DNA of 64,000 bases from Sabethes cyaneus (taxonomy: Eukaryota; Arthropoda; Insecta; Diptera; Culicidae). Every line of letters starts with the position of its first letter. The stretch's first letter is position 1. The notes beneath the pieces are model-generated. The model had not been told where the DNA came from. It saw only the letters and a program-made list of their open reading frames with translations, and searched no databases. The stretch is taken from contig NC_071355.1 in assembly GCF_943734655.1 (NCBI RefSeq), positions 16,100,768 to 16,164,767 on the forward strand, read 5' to 3'. The position numbers and the translations under genes were made by a program. Below are positions 22,844 to 33,562 of the stretch, in pieces.

Positions 22844-23772
22844 CAGGGTGCTCCACCTTTTATGTCGGTATGAAAACATTGAATTAGTTTAAGAAAAAAC
22901 AACGGATTTCTATTAGTAATGCATTTTTATTTAGTTTGTTTCCTCAAAATTTTCTTGGTTTAGTTTTTGAAAATAATATCAATTAAGTGACCACCTTTGA
23001 CCACCCAATTACAAATCGACTCCTTTTTCCGCGTTTTCCATTACCTTTTTGAGCATCTCGGGTGTTATAGCGTCGATTTCCGTACGAATATTTGCCTTGA
23101 GCTCGTCAATAGTTTGTGGCTGGTTGGTGTAAACCTTGCTTTTCAGATAATCCCACAAAAAGAAGTCCGGGTTAAATCAGGTGATCTGGGTGGCCCTGGC
23201 CAGTCAATATCACCTATTTTTGACACCAGACGTCCCGGAAATTTTCGTTGCAGAAATTAAATTGTTGAATTCGCAGTGTGGCATGGTGCACCGTCCTGTT
23301 GAAACCAGTAACTTTCTAGACCATTTTCGCGCATTCGTGGGCAGACATAATGAGCCAACATCCACCGATATCGATTTCCATCGACAGTTTCACGAAACTG
23401 GTCCTGAGCAACACTCTCTCTTACTGCTTCAACCAGTTCATTGGAACATCTTGATCTTTGATGAAAGGCATGTTGACGATCTTCTACTGTCCCGTGGTCA
23501 AAAAAATTCGACACGAAATGACGAATAGAATTGTCAGATGGTGCCTTTTTGCCGCGATATTTTTTCCGATATGCACGTTGAGTTAACACAATGGAACGAC
23601 TATTTTCGATGTAAAGTGTCACTATTTCAGGGCGTTCTTCCGGTGTGAAGCGATACATGGCGAAAATTGTACTGAAAAGGCGTTTCCAAAACATATCTAA
23701 TGAAAGAAATCGGTTGGTAAATGTAAATGCTATACAGCGTTTACATACCGACGTAAAAGGTGGAGCACCCTG
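22844..23772. mobile_element. Tc1/mariner-superfamily element, internally deleted
   Basis: A 929-bp element with 29-bp inverted ends: CAGGGTGCTCCACCTTTTAT on the left, inverse ATAAAAGGTGGAGCACCCTG-like on the right with one difference. TA flanks it (22842-22843 and 23773-23774). The minus strand encodes both ends of a transposase, but the middle is missing, so the element cannot move itself. Confidence 0.9.
22985..23665 (-). pseudogene. DDE transposase with large internal deletion
   Basis: Minus-strand remnant within the 929-bp element. The N-terminal part reads YRFTPEERPEIVTLYIENSR, then QRAYRKKYRGKKAPSDNSIR and GTVEDRQ, the helix-turn-helix (DUF4817-like) region of a widespread arthropod transposase. 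After SNELVEAVRESVAQDQFRET it jumps to VDGNRYRWMLAHYVCP and WFQQDGAPCHTA, the second-aspartate region of the DDE domain; the stretch holding the first catalytic aspartate is absent. Further C-terminal sequence (IGDIDWPG, then PRSPDLT) continues in another frame near 23170-23260. Dead copy. Confidence 0.85.
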
Positions 23773-23793
23773 TAGTAAGTCGAAACGTTCGCT

Positions 23794-23976
23794 CAGAGTG
23801 ACTATATACAGAGTGGCGACATGGCATCCCAAAAGTATGCAATGCTCTAGCAAAGCTTATTTTCTTTCTCTTTCCTGCATACGCGTTGCATTGGTCGTCT
23901 GCTCGATTGGAATGACACTGACAGATAATTATCATTCCAATTTTTACATAGTCGCCACTCTATATATAGTCACTAT
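23794..23976. mobile_element. hAT-type MITE with 9-bp target duplication
   Basis: A 183-bp element with inverted ends AGTGACTATATACAGAGTGG and the inverse of AGTGACTATATATAGAGTGG. ACGTTCGCT occurs directly on both sides (23785-23793 and 23977-23985), an 8-9 bp target duplication as made by hAT or P elements. It begins with CAG. Non-coding. It lies 21 bp beyond the 929-bp element. Confidence 0.82.
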
Positions 23977-23985
23977 ACGTTCGCT

Positions 23986-24769
23986 GAAAACATTTTAATT
24001 CTTATTTCTCACCGAAAAAGTCAACAAGAATAACATATAGAATTTCACGGTGACGAACCCCAACAATTTATCCATTCTTGATCGATTTTGAATCTTCCGT
24101 AAATCCGGATCTCCTGGAGCATCTTCCAGATTCAAGACAAATTTGTACAATTGTCAATAAAACCAAACAGCATTCAGGTATCCAAATTCATTAAATCACT
24201 CCTTGAGTTGATTTTCATGCAGTTTGAGTCCATTTAACGAGTTGTCCTCGGAGGATTTCCAGTTGGACAATGCTTCATTTCTCTTCATTTGTCAGTAGGG
24301 CACACTTCAGAATGAATAGCGTTTTTCATCTAGGTCGAGGCGTAGAAGATTTTCCGATAGATTGATGCAAAATTATTGAAAATCGCGTTATTAACTCTTT
24401 TCGAGATGGATTTTGTGGAATGAAACCCTATCCAGCCAAACCTTGCCGTAAGACGTAATCCTAGGTCAAAAATCGAGACCATCGATGGAAAATTTGACAT
24501 TAGGTCGTATGAATAAAAGAGTTAGAGCAAACTCTCCCATAAGATTTACACGTGAAAAAGCAAATCAAACTGGATCCGGATGGCTCATAACTGCGGCGAA
24601 ATAACTGATATATCCACAGTCGATGATATGTTTACAAAAATCAACTGATTTTAAAATCATCATTTTAAATATTTGGCAACTTTATCTAAAAAAGCCAGGT
24701 CTCGGTCCCCCATTATCCCATGGTCCGGTCTGGCCATTATCTATAAATATTTATAAATATAAATATTAT
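23986..24769. other. No gene recognised
   Basis: AT-rich, without supported coding or repeat structure. Confidence 0.4.
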
Positions 24770-25480
24770 CTAGGTCCAATTTCAAGTGCAATTTTAAGAC
24801 CAAATTCAAGTTTACTTTCAAGTGTACTTTGAAGTCTAATTGAGGTCCAATTTCAATGTTCCCTTTTAAAGCCAATTTCTATAAGTCTAATTTGAATTCC
24901 ACAATCGATTTCAAGTGCAATTTCAAATCCCATTGAGGTCCAATTCCAGTTTAATTTCAGAGCAAATTTAAAGTTCAATTTCAAAAGCCCATTTAAGTCC
25001 GATATCATGTTCAATTTGATGTCATATTTTAACTCCAATCATAGTTTAATTTAATTCCAATTTCACCTCCGATTTCAAGTCCAATCTGGTACAATTTAAT
25101 GGCTCATTTAAAAGCCAATTCTAAGTTCGAATTTTATTCAAATTTCCATCCCGATTTAAAGTCTAATCTGAAGTCCAAGTTTGTATTCGATATCAAGTTC
25201 AATTTCAATTCAAATTCAATTCTAATTTCATGTCTGCTTACAAGCCCAGTTTCAAGCCCATTGTGAGTTCAACATCTAAACTAATTTAATTCCAAATTAT
25301 GTTCAATTCCAAGTCTAATTAAGTTCCAATTCATACCCTGTATGAAGTGCAATTTTCAGTTCAATTTTAAGTCCAATTTTAAATAAAACGTCACGTCCAA
25401 GTTCAAGCCCGATGTCAAATTCAAATCCAAATGGTAATCTAAAGTTCAATTTCATAAGTATAATTTCAAATCCAACACGT
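24770..25480. repeat. Degenerate AAGTCCAATTTCAAGT-type short repeat
   Basis: About 700 bp made of diverged 12-16 bp units such as AAGTCCAATTTCAAGT, CAATTTCAAGTCCAATT and their variants, in one orientation. It is the same unit as at 1240-1515, seen on the opposite strand. Frames through it are not genes. Confidence 0.8.
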
Positions 25481-25786
25481 CACATCTTCCCTATAAAGTT
25501 TTAAGTAGAAAAGAGTTAATATTGAAACTCCAAACTTTGGAGTTTTTAGCCCAATCTGCCGAAATTTTAGCGATGAGTAAATTAATTGCGCAAAAAAGGT
25601 TCATCATCCTACGATAACTTGATAATTTTCGGTCCATGCTTTTGAGAGAAGGTGTTTCCCACCTTCTGTTTAGGTCTGGTCACGCCAGCGAAAGCAGCCC
25701 TAATCGAAGAGGAAAAACTCGTTATTTGTCATCTCCAAAGAGATTTAGCAAATAGGACAGATGTTAACCTAGAGTAGTACCTAACT

Positions 25787-25840
25787 GGTTTGATTGATTG
25801 CTCATCTTCATCTTAATTACAATCGAAATGATAAGATACC
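25787..25840 (+). promoter_or_regulatory. Conserved promoter block with GATA doublet (CPQ copy 1)
   Basis: A block starting GGTTTGATTGATTG and ending AAATGATAAGATACC, 60-115 bp before the ATG at 25902, is nearly repeated upstream of the inverted paralogue (29505-29557). The core TGATAAGATA holds two GATA-factor sites. A TCAG initiator-like word follows at 25843. Conservation between paralogues supports a promoter role; binding is inferred. Confidence 0.65.
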
Positions 25841-25901
25841 GGTCAGCTGCTGTGGGGTTGCAGCTGCCAATTTGAATCAGTCCACTTCACAATCAGTCAC
25901 G

Positions 25902-27458
25902 ATGTTGAGGGTACTTCTTTGGATGCTGTTTGCGGTTCAATCCTTGAGCTGGGCTGGAGTGTTGCGAACTGAAGATCAGCAGAACAATGAATCAGTGTGC
26001 CAGTTGGACGATTCGTTGCTTCAAGAAATTCGCAGTTATCAACCGATTGTGGAAAATATTTTCTATGAAATTGTACGCGGGCGTTTCGCTGGCAAGACTT
26101 GGGAAAGTGTTGCAGAGCTGACGGATACGTTTGGCCCACGTATGTCCGGGACAGAGCAACTGGAGAAGGCCATTGATTTTTCCATCGAACGTATGCGTCT
26201 AGATGGGCTAGAGAATGTGCACACGGAGGATGCTCCAGTACCGCACTGGGTTCGAGGCTATGAAAGTGCGGTCTTAGTGGAACCATTTTACAAAGAACTT
26301 CCCATTTTGGGATTGGGAACGTCCGTGGGAACTCCTGAGGGGGGAGTTTTGGCACATGCGGTGGTTGTCGAATCGTTCAAAGAGCTCGAAACGCTGCCTA
26401 AGGAAACAGTCGAAGGCAGGATAGTGGTGTTTGTTCCCGAATGGGTCAGTTATGGTGTGACTGGTCAGTACCGTAGCCAGGGTGCCTCGGCAGCAGCCAA
26501 GAAGGGTGCTGTTGCAGCTTTGATTCGTTCGATAACACCATTTTCTATCGGATCGCCACACACTGGAGTGCAAATGTATGAAGCTGGTGTGAACAAGATT
26601 CCAGTTGCGTCAATCACAGTAGAAGATGCGGAGCTGCTTTTGCGTAAATATCGTCGAGGAGAAACTTTGAAGTTACATCTAGTGATGGAGGATTATAACC
26701 TGGATCCGTTCGTTTCGCGGAATGCAATAGGGGAACTTGTGGGAACGGTCTATTCAAACACATCGGTTGTCGTTGTGTCCGGTCACTTGGACAGTTGGGA
26801 CGTAGGTGTAGGAGCGATGGACGATGCCGGAGGTGTCATGATTTCGTGGAAAGCGTTGACGTATTTGAAAGCCATGGGTTTAAGGCCTAGACGGACAATC
26901 CGTGCCATACTCTGGACTGGAGAAGAGCAAGGAATGTGGGGTGGCAAACAGTACTACGAAGATCATAGGGAACATCAGGAGGATGAATTTAATTTTTTCT
27001 TTGAGGCAGATTTTGGCACATTCAATCCAACCGGGTTCGATTTTGTTGGAAACGAACAGGCTGGCTGTATATTCCAGGAAATTGTGAAGTAAGGACAACT
27101 AGCTGTAAACTGTTGCTGTATGATTGATCATATGATTTTCAGGCTAATGGCGCCGTTTAACATTACCAACTTTAGGGCAACCAGTGATGCAGGACCAGAT
27201 ATTTCCTATTGGGTTGGTGACGGGTTTCCGGCAGCTGCTTTCATTAACGAAAACGAAAGATATTTTTGGTAAATCTGGGAGATATTTTGTAATGTTAGAA
27301 ACAAGTAAAATAATTTACAATGTTTTTGCAGGTTCCATCACACAGAAGGCGATAGCATGCTTGTGGAAAACTCAGAAAGCTTGGACAAATGCGCCGCAAT
27401 TTGGGCAGCCGCAGCTTATGTTGTGGCTGATTTGAGTCTTTCAATGCCGAGATCTTAA
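25902..27458 (+). CDS. Carboxypeptidase Q-like M28 metallopeptidase, copy 1
   Basis: A secreted plasma glutamate carboxypeptidase/CPQ-type dipeptidase, which in the family releases unsubstituted amino acids from dipeptides using two zinc ions. Exons 25902-27088, 27143-27268 and 27332-27458 total 1440 nt, 479 residues. Residues 1-18 are a signal peptide (VLLWMLFAVQSLSWA); the ATG chosen gives MLRVLLW. The predicted zinc ligands and catalytic residues are present: His295 in SGHLDSWD, Asp307 in AMDDAGG, Glu341-Glu342 in WTGEEQG, Asp370 in FFEADFGTF and His440/441 in WFHHTEGD. The PA-like domain insertion (residues ~125-270) is typical. The protein ends MPRS, as in vertebrate CPQ. It converges on a close paralogue on the minus strand, 365 bp away. 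A poly(A) signal AATAAA lies at 27572. Confidence 0.93.
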
Positions 27459-27822
27459 TCTAAAAACAATGGTTAGTTTCGGAACATTAGAAACCATAAG
27501 GCAAAAGGCATGTTCTCTCACCCTTCATATAATTCTTCGATTAATAGGAAACATCTGTCAATTTATAAACAAATAAATAAGCTTATACTAAATAACCTTG
27601 CATTTTAAACATATCAGAAATAAAGTAAAGGTCAACTCATTGAACACTGTGAAAAAATATGATAACTGCAATCAAATGATGTCAAAGTTTGTGTCATCAC
27701 GAAATCAATCCGTGTCGAAGAAAACAGCAGGGGAAGTTGTATAAAGAAAGGACACCTTTTCTTATTACGTGAAGAAAAATTGCTTAAATCGTTAAATTAG
27801 AAACCAGAATAATCCGGGTATT

Positions 27823-29435
27823 TTATATATCACTCGAAAAGCTCTCTGTTGTGTTCCTCCCAGTTCGACGAGACAAAGATCTCGGTATTGGAACGCTCAA
27901 GTCAGCCACAACGTAAGCTGCAGCCGCCCAAATTGCAGTGCATTTGTCCAAGTTCTCTGAATTTTCCACTAGCATGCTGTCACCTTCGGTGTGATGGAAC
28001 CTGCAAAGACATTGTGAATTATTTTACTCGTTTCTAACATTACCAACTATCTTCACCACACTTACCAAAAATACCTGTCATTTTCATGCATGAAGGTAGC
28101 GGCCGGAAAACCATCGTCAATCCAATAGGAGATATCTGGTCCCGCGCCACTTGTTGTCCTAAAGTTGGTGATATTTAACGGTGCCATCAACCTGAAAATT
28201 ATATGATACAATTTCACTCAATTCACAAATTGAAAACTTCATCCTTACTTCACAATTTCCTCGAATATGCAGCCGGCTTGTTCGTTCCCAACAAACTCGT
28301 ATCCGATTGGGTTGAATGTACCGGAATCTGACTCAAAAAAGAAATTGAATTCGTCCTCCTGATGTTCCCTATGATCTTCGTAGTATTGTTTGCCACCCCA
28401 AGTTCCTTGCTCTTCTCCAGTCCAGAGTATGGCACGAATTGTCCGTCTGGGTCTTAAACCCATGGCTTTCAAATACGTCAATGCTTTCCACGAAATCATG
28501 ACACCTCCAGCATCGTCCATTGCTCCTACGCCTACATCCCAGCTGTCCAAATGACCTGACACAACTACGACTGATGTGTTTGAATAGACCGTTCCCACAA
28601 GTTCCCCTATTGCATTTCGCGAAACGAACGGATCCAGGTTGTAATCCTCCATCACTAAATGTAGCTTCAAAGTCTCTCCTCGACGATATTTACGCAAAAG
28701 CATTTCCGCATCTTCTACTGTGATTGACGCTACTGGAATTTTGGTCACACCAGCTTCATACGCTTGCACTCCAGTGTGCGGCGATCCGATAGAAAAAGGG
28801 GTTACCGAACGAATCAAAGCTGCAACAGCACCCTTCTTAGCAGCTGCCGATGCACCTTCTCTACGGTACTGGCCAGTCACGCCATAGTTGACCCATTCGG
28901 GAACAAACACCACTATCCTGCCTTCGACTGTTTCCATAGGCAGTGCTTCAAGCTCTTCAAATGATTCGACAACCACCGCATATGCCGAGATTCCCCCTTC
29001 AGGAGTTCCCACGGACGTCCCCAATCCCAAAATGGGAAGCTTTTTGAGAAACGGTTCCACCAAAACCGCACTCTCATAGCCTCTAACCCAATGCGGTACT
29101 GGAGCGTCCTCCGTGTGCACGTTTTCGAGACCATCTTGACGCATACGTTCAATGGAATAATCAATGGCCTTCTCCAGCTGTTCCGTCCCAGCCATACGAG
29201 GACCAAACGTATCCGTCAGCTCCGCAAGACTGCCCCAAGTCTTCCCAGCGAAACGCCCGCGTACAATTTCATGGAAAATCTTTTCCACAACCGTTCGATA
29301 ACCTCGAATTTCTCGAAGCAGTGAATCATCCAACTGGCACGCCGGTTCGTAGTTCTGATCCTCGGTTCGCAATACTCCAGCCCGGCTCGTCGATTGAAGA
29401 ACCGCCAGCAGCAGCCAAAGAAGTACCCTCGGCAT
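27823..29435 (-). CDS. Carboxypeptidase Q-like M28 metallopeptidase, copy 2
   Basis: The inverted paralogue of copy 1. Exons 29435-28249, 28191-28066 and 28000-27823 total 1491 nt, 496 residues; exons 1 and 2 have exactly the same lengths as in copy 1 (1187 and 126 nt), and introns interrupt the same codons. It has a signal peptide (VLLWLLLAVLQSTSRA) and all M28 ligands: SGHLDSWD, AMDDAGG, WTGEEQG, FFESDSGTF and WFHHTEGD. About 95 consecutive residues, from RRGETLK to WTGEEQG, are identical to copy 1. At the C-terminus the PRS codons are followed by TTG where copy 1 has a TAA stop, so the frame continues for 17 more residues (LSRRTGR... to SSDI) before a new TAA. The two genes probably serve the same extracellular or lysosomal peptide-degrading role. 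Confidence 0.93.
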
Positions 29436-29504
29436 CGTGCGTGACTGATTTTGGATTGAACTGATTTACAGCTAGCTGCTGCTGCCGACCGGTAGCAGAC
29501 GATC

Positions 29505-29557
29505 GGTATCTTATCATTTAGATTTTAATTAAATTGAAGATGGGTAATCAATCAAAC
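29505..29557 (-). promoter_or_regulatory. Conserved promoter block with GATA doublet (CPQ copy 2)
   Basis: On the minus strand this reads GTTTGATTGATTACCCATCT and ends AAATGATAAGATACC, matching the block before copy 1. The TGATAAGATA core is at 29508-29517, about 75 bp before the ATG at 29435. It shows that the promoter was copied together with the gene. Confidence 0.65.
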
Positions 29558-29960
29558 TTGCTGCTACCGTCTGTGACGTTTGCTCAATCTCTATCGAGAT
29601 GATGGTTTCTTCCACCCTGAGGATGGTAGATTTGATCATATTGAAGGTTGTATTTTACGACTGCACTTTCGCATAGATTGCATAGCTGCTAGTGCAACAA
29701 ACATTAGCTATTAAATTAATTTTACTAAAAATGTTGCAATTTAATTCCGGTCACCCTTGAGAGGGGCACTTAATTAAGGATTTGCGTGCAGTGACATATA
29801 GACAACGCGTTTCTTAACTCAGCCGTCCGGTTCGGATCAGACGCTGTTATTAGCCACTCCAAACGTGAAGGCAGACGCTCACTTTTTTGAGATAATGATG
29901 TTCCGCCTTCTAGTGTAACCACGGTTAATTGCACATCACACAAGTGCATTCAAAACACTC
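29558..29960. other. No gene recognised
   Basis: Upstream DNA of CPQ copy 2, without repeats that I could pair or open frames of note. Confidence 0.4.
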
Positions 29961-30637
29961 CCCAAGAAACATTTATGCGCTGATTAAACATTTTAGCAGC
30001 CATAATTATCCAGCCATAGCTAAATATGCATCGAATAAAATTTATGTAAACAATTCTACAATACTTATTCAGCCGAAACTTTAACACCCTTAAGCAGCTT
30101 TAAAGTAGTTTGAAAGATGTGAGCCTAGTGAAAGCCTCTACTGATTTATAAAGCCACTTTAACACCTTTAAGCAACCGTAAAACGGTTTGATGTTTAGGC
30201 TATTTAAAAGTGGATTGTTTAGCAGATAAATCCGCTATTAAGCTTGTTTATCAGCTTTGGATGAAAGCTGGTTTGAAAGAACTTAAAGTAGCTTAAACAT
30301 TGCTTGATCAAACACCATTTGAGTGCTTACTTTATGCAGCTTGGAACGCTGGTTTAAGGCGATCCAATGCGCAAGATTTTTCGAAAACAGACACTGATGA
30401 AGCCTGCAGGTCGTAAGCGAAATACGTATCTCTCACGAACAAATATAAATAGTAGAATATATATTTTAATGCTTGGAAAGCTTTTAATTTCAGAAGATGG
30501 CGGTTCAATTGCCGAAAGATGACGACATGAATTTTTAATTAGCTTGCATATACGAATTCAAGTTATTCGAAATTTAAAATATAGCATACGATGCCATAGC
30601 AAAATAAATATGACGCTTTCCTTTTTTTTTAATTTAA

Positions 30638-31148
30638 CCCTCTAACGGGTAAGGCCGTCTGTAGACGGCCTTCGCTTTTGGAGCACCAGAGCCGCATACG
30701 AAATTTGTTTTGAGTTGACAATATGCAAAATGTCTGCAGAACAGATTTCTTGACATTTTGATATTAATATCACAACATTCTGACAATGCATTCAAAAGTT
30801 ATCATTTTTCAAAAACAAAACTTCCGAAAAATTTCGAAAATAATTAATGCGCGAATATTTCCTTTTTTTCTTTTGATCAAAAAGCACATCTAGAACAAAA
30901 TGATTTTTTTATGAGTAAATTTCATGCTTTATATCAATTTTGTAATGTATTTGAATTGAAATAATATCTGGGTAGAGCATTAGACATGAAAAACGAAAAA
31001 GGTAAATTGGACTTTTTCTAACCTGGCGCTCCTCCAGATAATTATTTTTACATGACAATCAGAACTTAAGGTTCTTTTGAGTGTATTTTCATGATAAAAC
31101 AGTCATTAGCTTGATCGCATCGTGTTTACGATGTTGCCCGTTAGAGGG
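30638..31148. mobile_element. piggyBac-like MITE with TTAA target
   Basis: A 511-bp element with ends CCCTCTAACGGG and CCCGTTAGAGGG, exactly inverted, flanked by TTAA on both sides (30634-30637 and 31149-31152). CCC ends and a TTAA duplication are diagnostic of piggyBac-type mobilisation. A short extra hairpin, GGCCGTC.GTAGACGGCC, lies near the left end. Non-coding. Confidence 0.88.
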
Positions 31149-31748
31149 TTAAAAATCGATTATTTTTTGGCTGCATAAAGATTGCTGAGACGCTGATTAA
31201 ACGACTGAAAAAGCATTGCACAACTATTTCTCGTTCTCGTTCGTTATTTAAAAATACGCAAAAGCCTCTATTAAGCTCAATTGCAGCTTTGAAAGCAGCT
31301 ACCCAATTAACAATTTCTGGCTGATCAAACGCTTTAATAGCTGAATTTTTTCAATCTGTGGCTGAACTATGGTTTTATTTTAGAAATAAAACCCTTAAAC
31401 ATCTAAATTTGGAGATTTTATCAAGCTTTGGGCTTGCTAATAGCTGCTTTCGAAGCTGCAATGAAGCTTAATAGAGGCTTTTGCGCGTGAATCAATAACC
31501 AATTTGCGCAAAACTGGAAACACGGCGCACAGAGGTTATATATAGGGCGATATAATTTCTTAACAAGTGTTTTTTCTGCCTCAAACAAAATAGATTCTAT
31601 AAGTTCTCCAATTTCGACTGAATAAGTATTGTAGAATTGTTTACATAAATTTTATTCGATGCATATTCAGCTACGGCTGAATAATAATGACTGCTAAAAT
31701 GTTTAATCAGCGCGTAAATGTTTCTTGAGAGGGCTTTTTTATTAAGAT

Positions 31749-32801
31749 CAGGATTGGGTGATACCGTATCGATACCCGCGATAGGCCGATATTTCGATAT
31801 ATTTCATCGATACCTTACTACGTCGATATTATGCGAAATCGATAATTTCATCCCGATACTGTTTTGATAAAGCGGGATATGCAGCTAAAAATATATAAGC
31901 TAAAACTAGGCCAAGAAATGCTGAAGAAAGCAATATTTTGAGGATTTTTCTGGTGCTGTTTTCTTTTCAAGTATCTACTAAGCTTAATTCTCAAATTTAC
32001 TTTATTGGAATTGACTCTTATGCAAAACCTTGAACAATGTCACTTACATGTTTAACGCTTATTGAACAGTAAGTGCATACGATACGCGATTTTCAGCAAT
32101 TCAGAACTGACCAGAAATCACAGAGAGTAGTATTGGGCATTGACGGCATTAACAAAGACATTCCAGCTTTTTACGCGTCATAATAGCGGTGAAAGTGGTA
32201 GGGGTGGGATCTCGATCAGAGATCGAGAAGAACTAGAACCGGAAAGGAGCAACTCTCGGCGGAACTCTGCAGGAATGGGGTGTGGTTTGTCCCATCTTGG
32301 ATAGATTGCTGTAATTACCGCAGCATAACGCTAGTCAAAGCCACCAACAGGGTGCTCACCCAGATTTTGTTGCATCGTCTATCCCCGGCGGCAGGAGAGT
32401 TCGTAGAGTAGTACCAGGTGGGCTTTATGGAGGCCCGTGCTTCTACCGATCAAATTTTTACTCTTCGGCAGGGCATCCAGATGTATCGGGAGTACAACCC
32501 ATCATATTTTTGTGGATTCCTGGGCAGCATACGATTTAGTCGGGCGCAAACAGCTGTGGGAGGTGGTGCACGAGTGCGGTTTTCCGTACAATGCGACGTG
32601 TCCAAAATAGAGCTGTTTTTATTGATTAATTTTTAGGAATCCCTTTTTTATGTAGCATTTTCTAATCCCAAAATGCCGCCTTAAATAGTATCGATAAATC
32701 TAATATCGATACTTCACGAACGATATATCAACGGTATCGCTAAAGCGGCGGATATATTGATATTCAATTATCGATACTTTCGGGAATTTTGCCCAATCCT
32801 A
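31749..32801. mobile_element. hAT-type non-autonomous element with 8-bp target duplication
   Basis: The left end is CAGGATTGGGTGATACCGTA and the right end is the inverse of TAGGATTGGGCAAAATTCCC. ATTAAGAT is duplicated at 31741-31748 and 32802-32809. Subterminal zones are full of TATCGATA-like words in both orientations, common in insect hAT elements. Copy B of the host foldback element has the uninterrupted site (TTTATCAAGATGAAAAATCG near 40930), which confirms insertion. An RTE fragment is embedded in it. Confidence 0.9.
32290..32620 (+). pseudogene. RTE reverse transcriptase fragment inside the hAT element
   Basis: Plus-strand piece of a LINE reverse transcriptase: it reads through ITLVKATNRVLTQILLHRL, then YQVGFMEARASTDQIFTLRQ and a decayed YREYN region, with a stop at the VE*YQ position. 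The same segment occurs intact-frame in the element at 58996-59346. It holds no catalytic box and is dead. Confidence 0.75.
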
Positions 32802-33562
32802 ATTAAGATGACAAATCGTTTATTCAGCTAGTATAACACAATTATTGAGAACATTGGCGGGCTGTGGAGAGGTTTAAGATGCACCTAATCTGCTTGTGAC
32901 ACAATTATGTGAAGCAGCTGATTTGTAGCGCATTCGTTGGCTGCTTAAACACTTATAGAATACAGAGGCCTTTGCTTAAATTTATTCAGCGTCTACCACC
33001 TGTATTCAGAGTTAAATCAGCTGTTACCAAATCAGAAGCATTTTAATTCAGCTTCGGTGTTTGTTGGGTCATGCATCGTCAGTTTTCCAAACAAGAAGTA
33101 ATCCAGAATTTTTCACTATATGCATGTATTGAATCGTATAAGAGTTTGTAATAAATACTCTTTCATTCAATTCTTCGTCAAGACAATCAAATGTGGCTGC
33201 TTGTAACTCCAGTAAACTTCTGAGCTCACCTGATTTGAATTAAGCACCCAGCATGAATATCAGGGGTGTGAAATTGTCAAAATTTAGCGGACTAAACATC
33301 CATGGACGGCGACAACTTGGAACCAGCCAGTATACTGAAAATAGCCGCTAGAATTAGTTAAATTATAGCTAAAAGGCTTTGTTCAACTGCTTTCTAATTA
33401 GTTTCAGTAGTCTTAAAATCAATAAACCTTTAAGTAGGCACTAGAACCAAAAGTACCAAAACCAATGAGTGGGACATGTACAATGTATGTAGTTTGACAG
33501 CCACACCACCCCGCTGATGAATATGGCCGCCCCGCCCCGACACATTCTAGCGTTACCATGGG

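Larger units (their letters stand above)
29961..33068. mobile_element. Large foldback element, copy A, with nested insertions
   Basis: Begins CCCAAGAAACATTTATGCGC and ends in GGTGTTTGTTGGG. The left-end sequence (TAGCAGCCATAATTAT, GCATCGAATAAAATTTATGT) returns inverted at 31590-31730, giving a long foldback structure. The same organisation occurs in copy B at 39833-41184. TC is found just outside both ends (29959-29960, 33069-33070), a possible 2-bp target duplication. Copy A is larger because a piggyBac-like MITE (30638-31148) and a hAT element (31749-32801) have landed in it. No transposase frame is visible. Confidence 0.75.

Noticed and set aside
25897..26573. Minus-strand frames of 152 and 99 codons over CPQ copy 1
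   Set aside because: Antisense shadows of a well-supported exon; no recognisable product.
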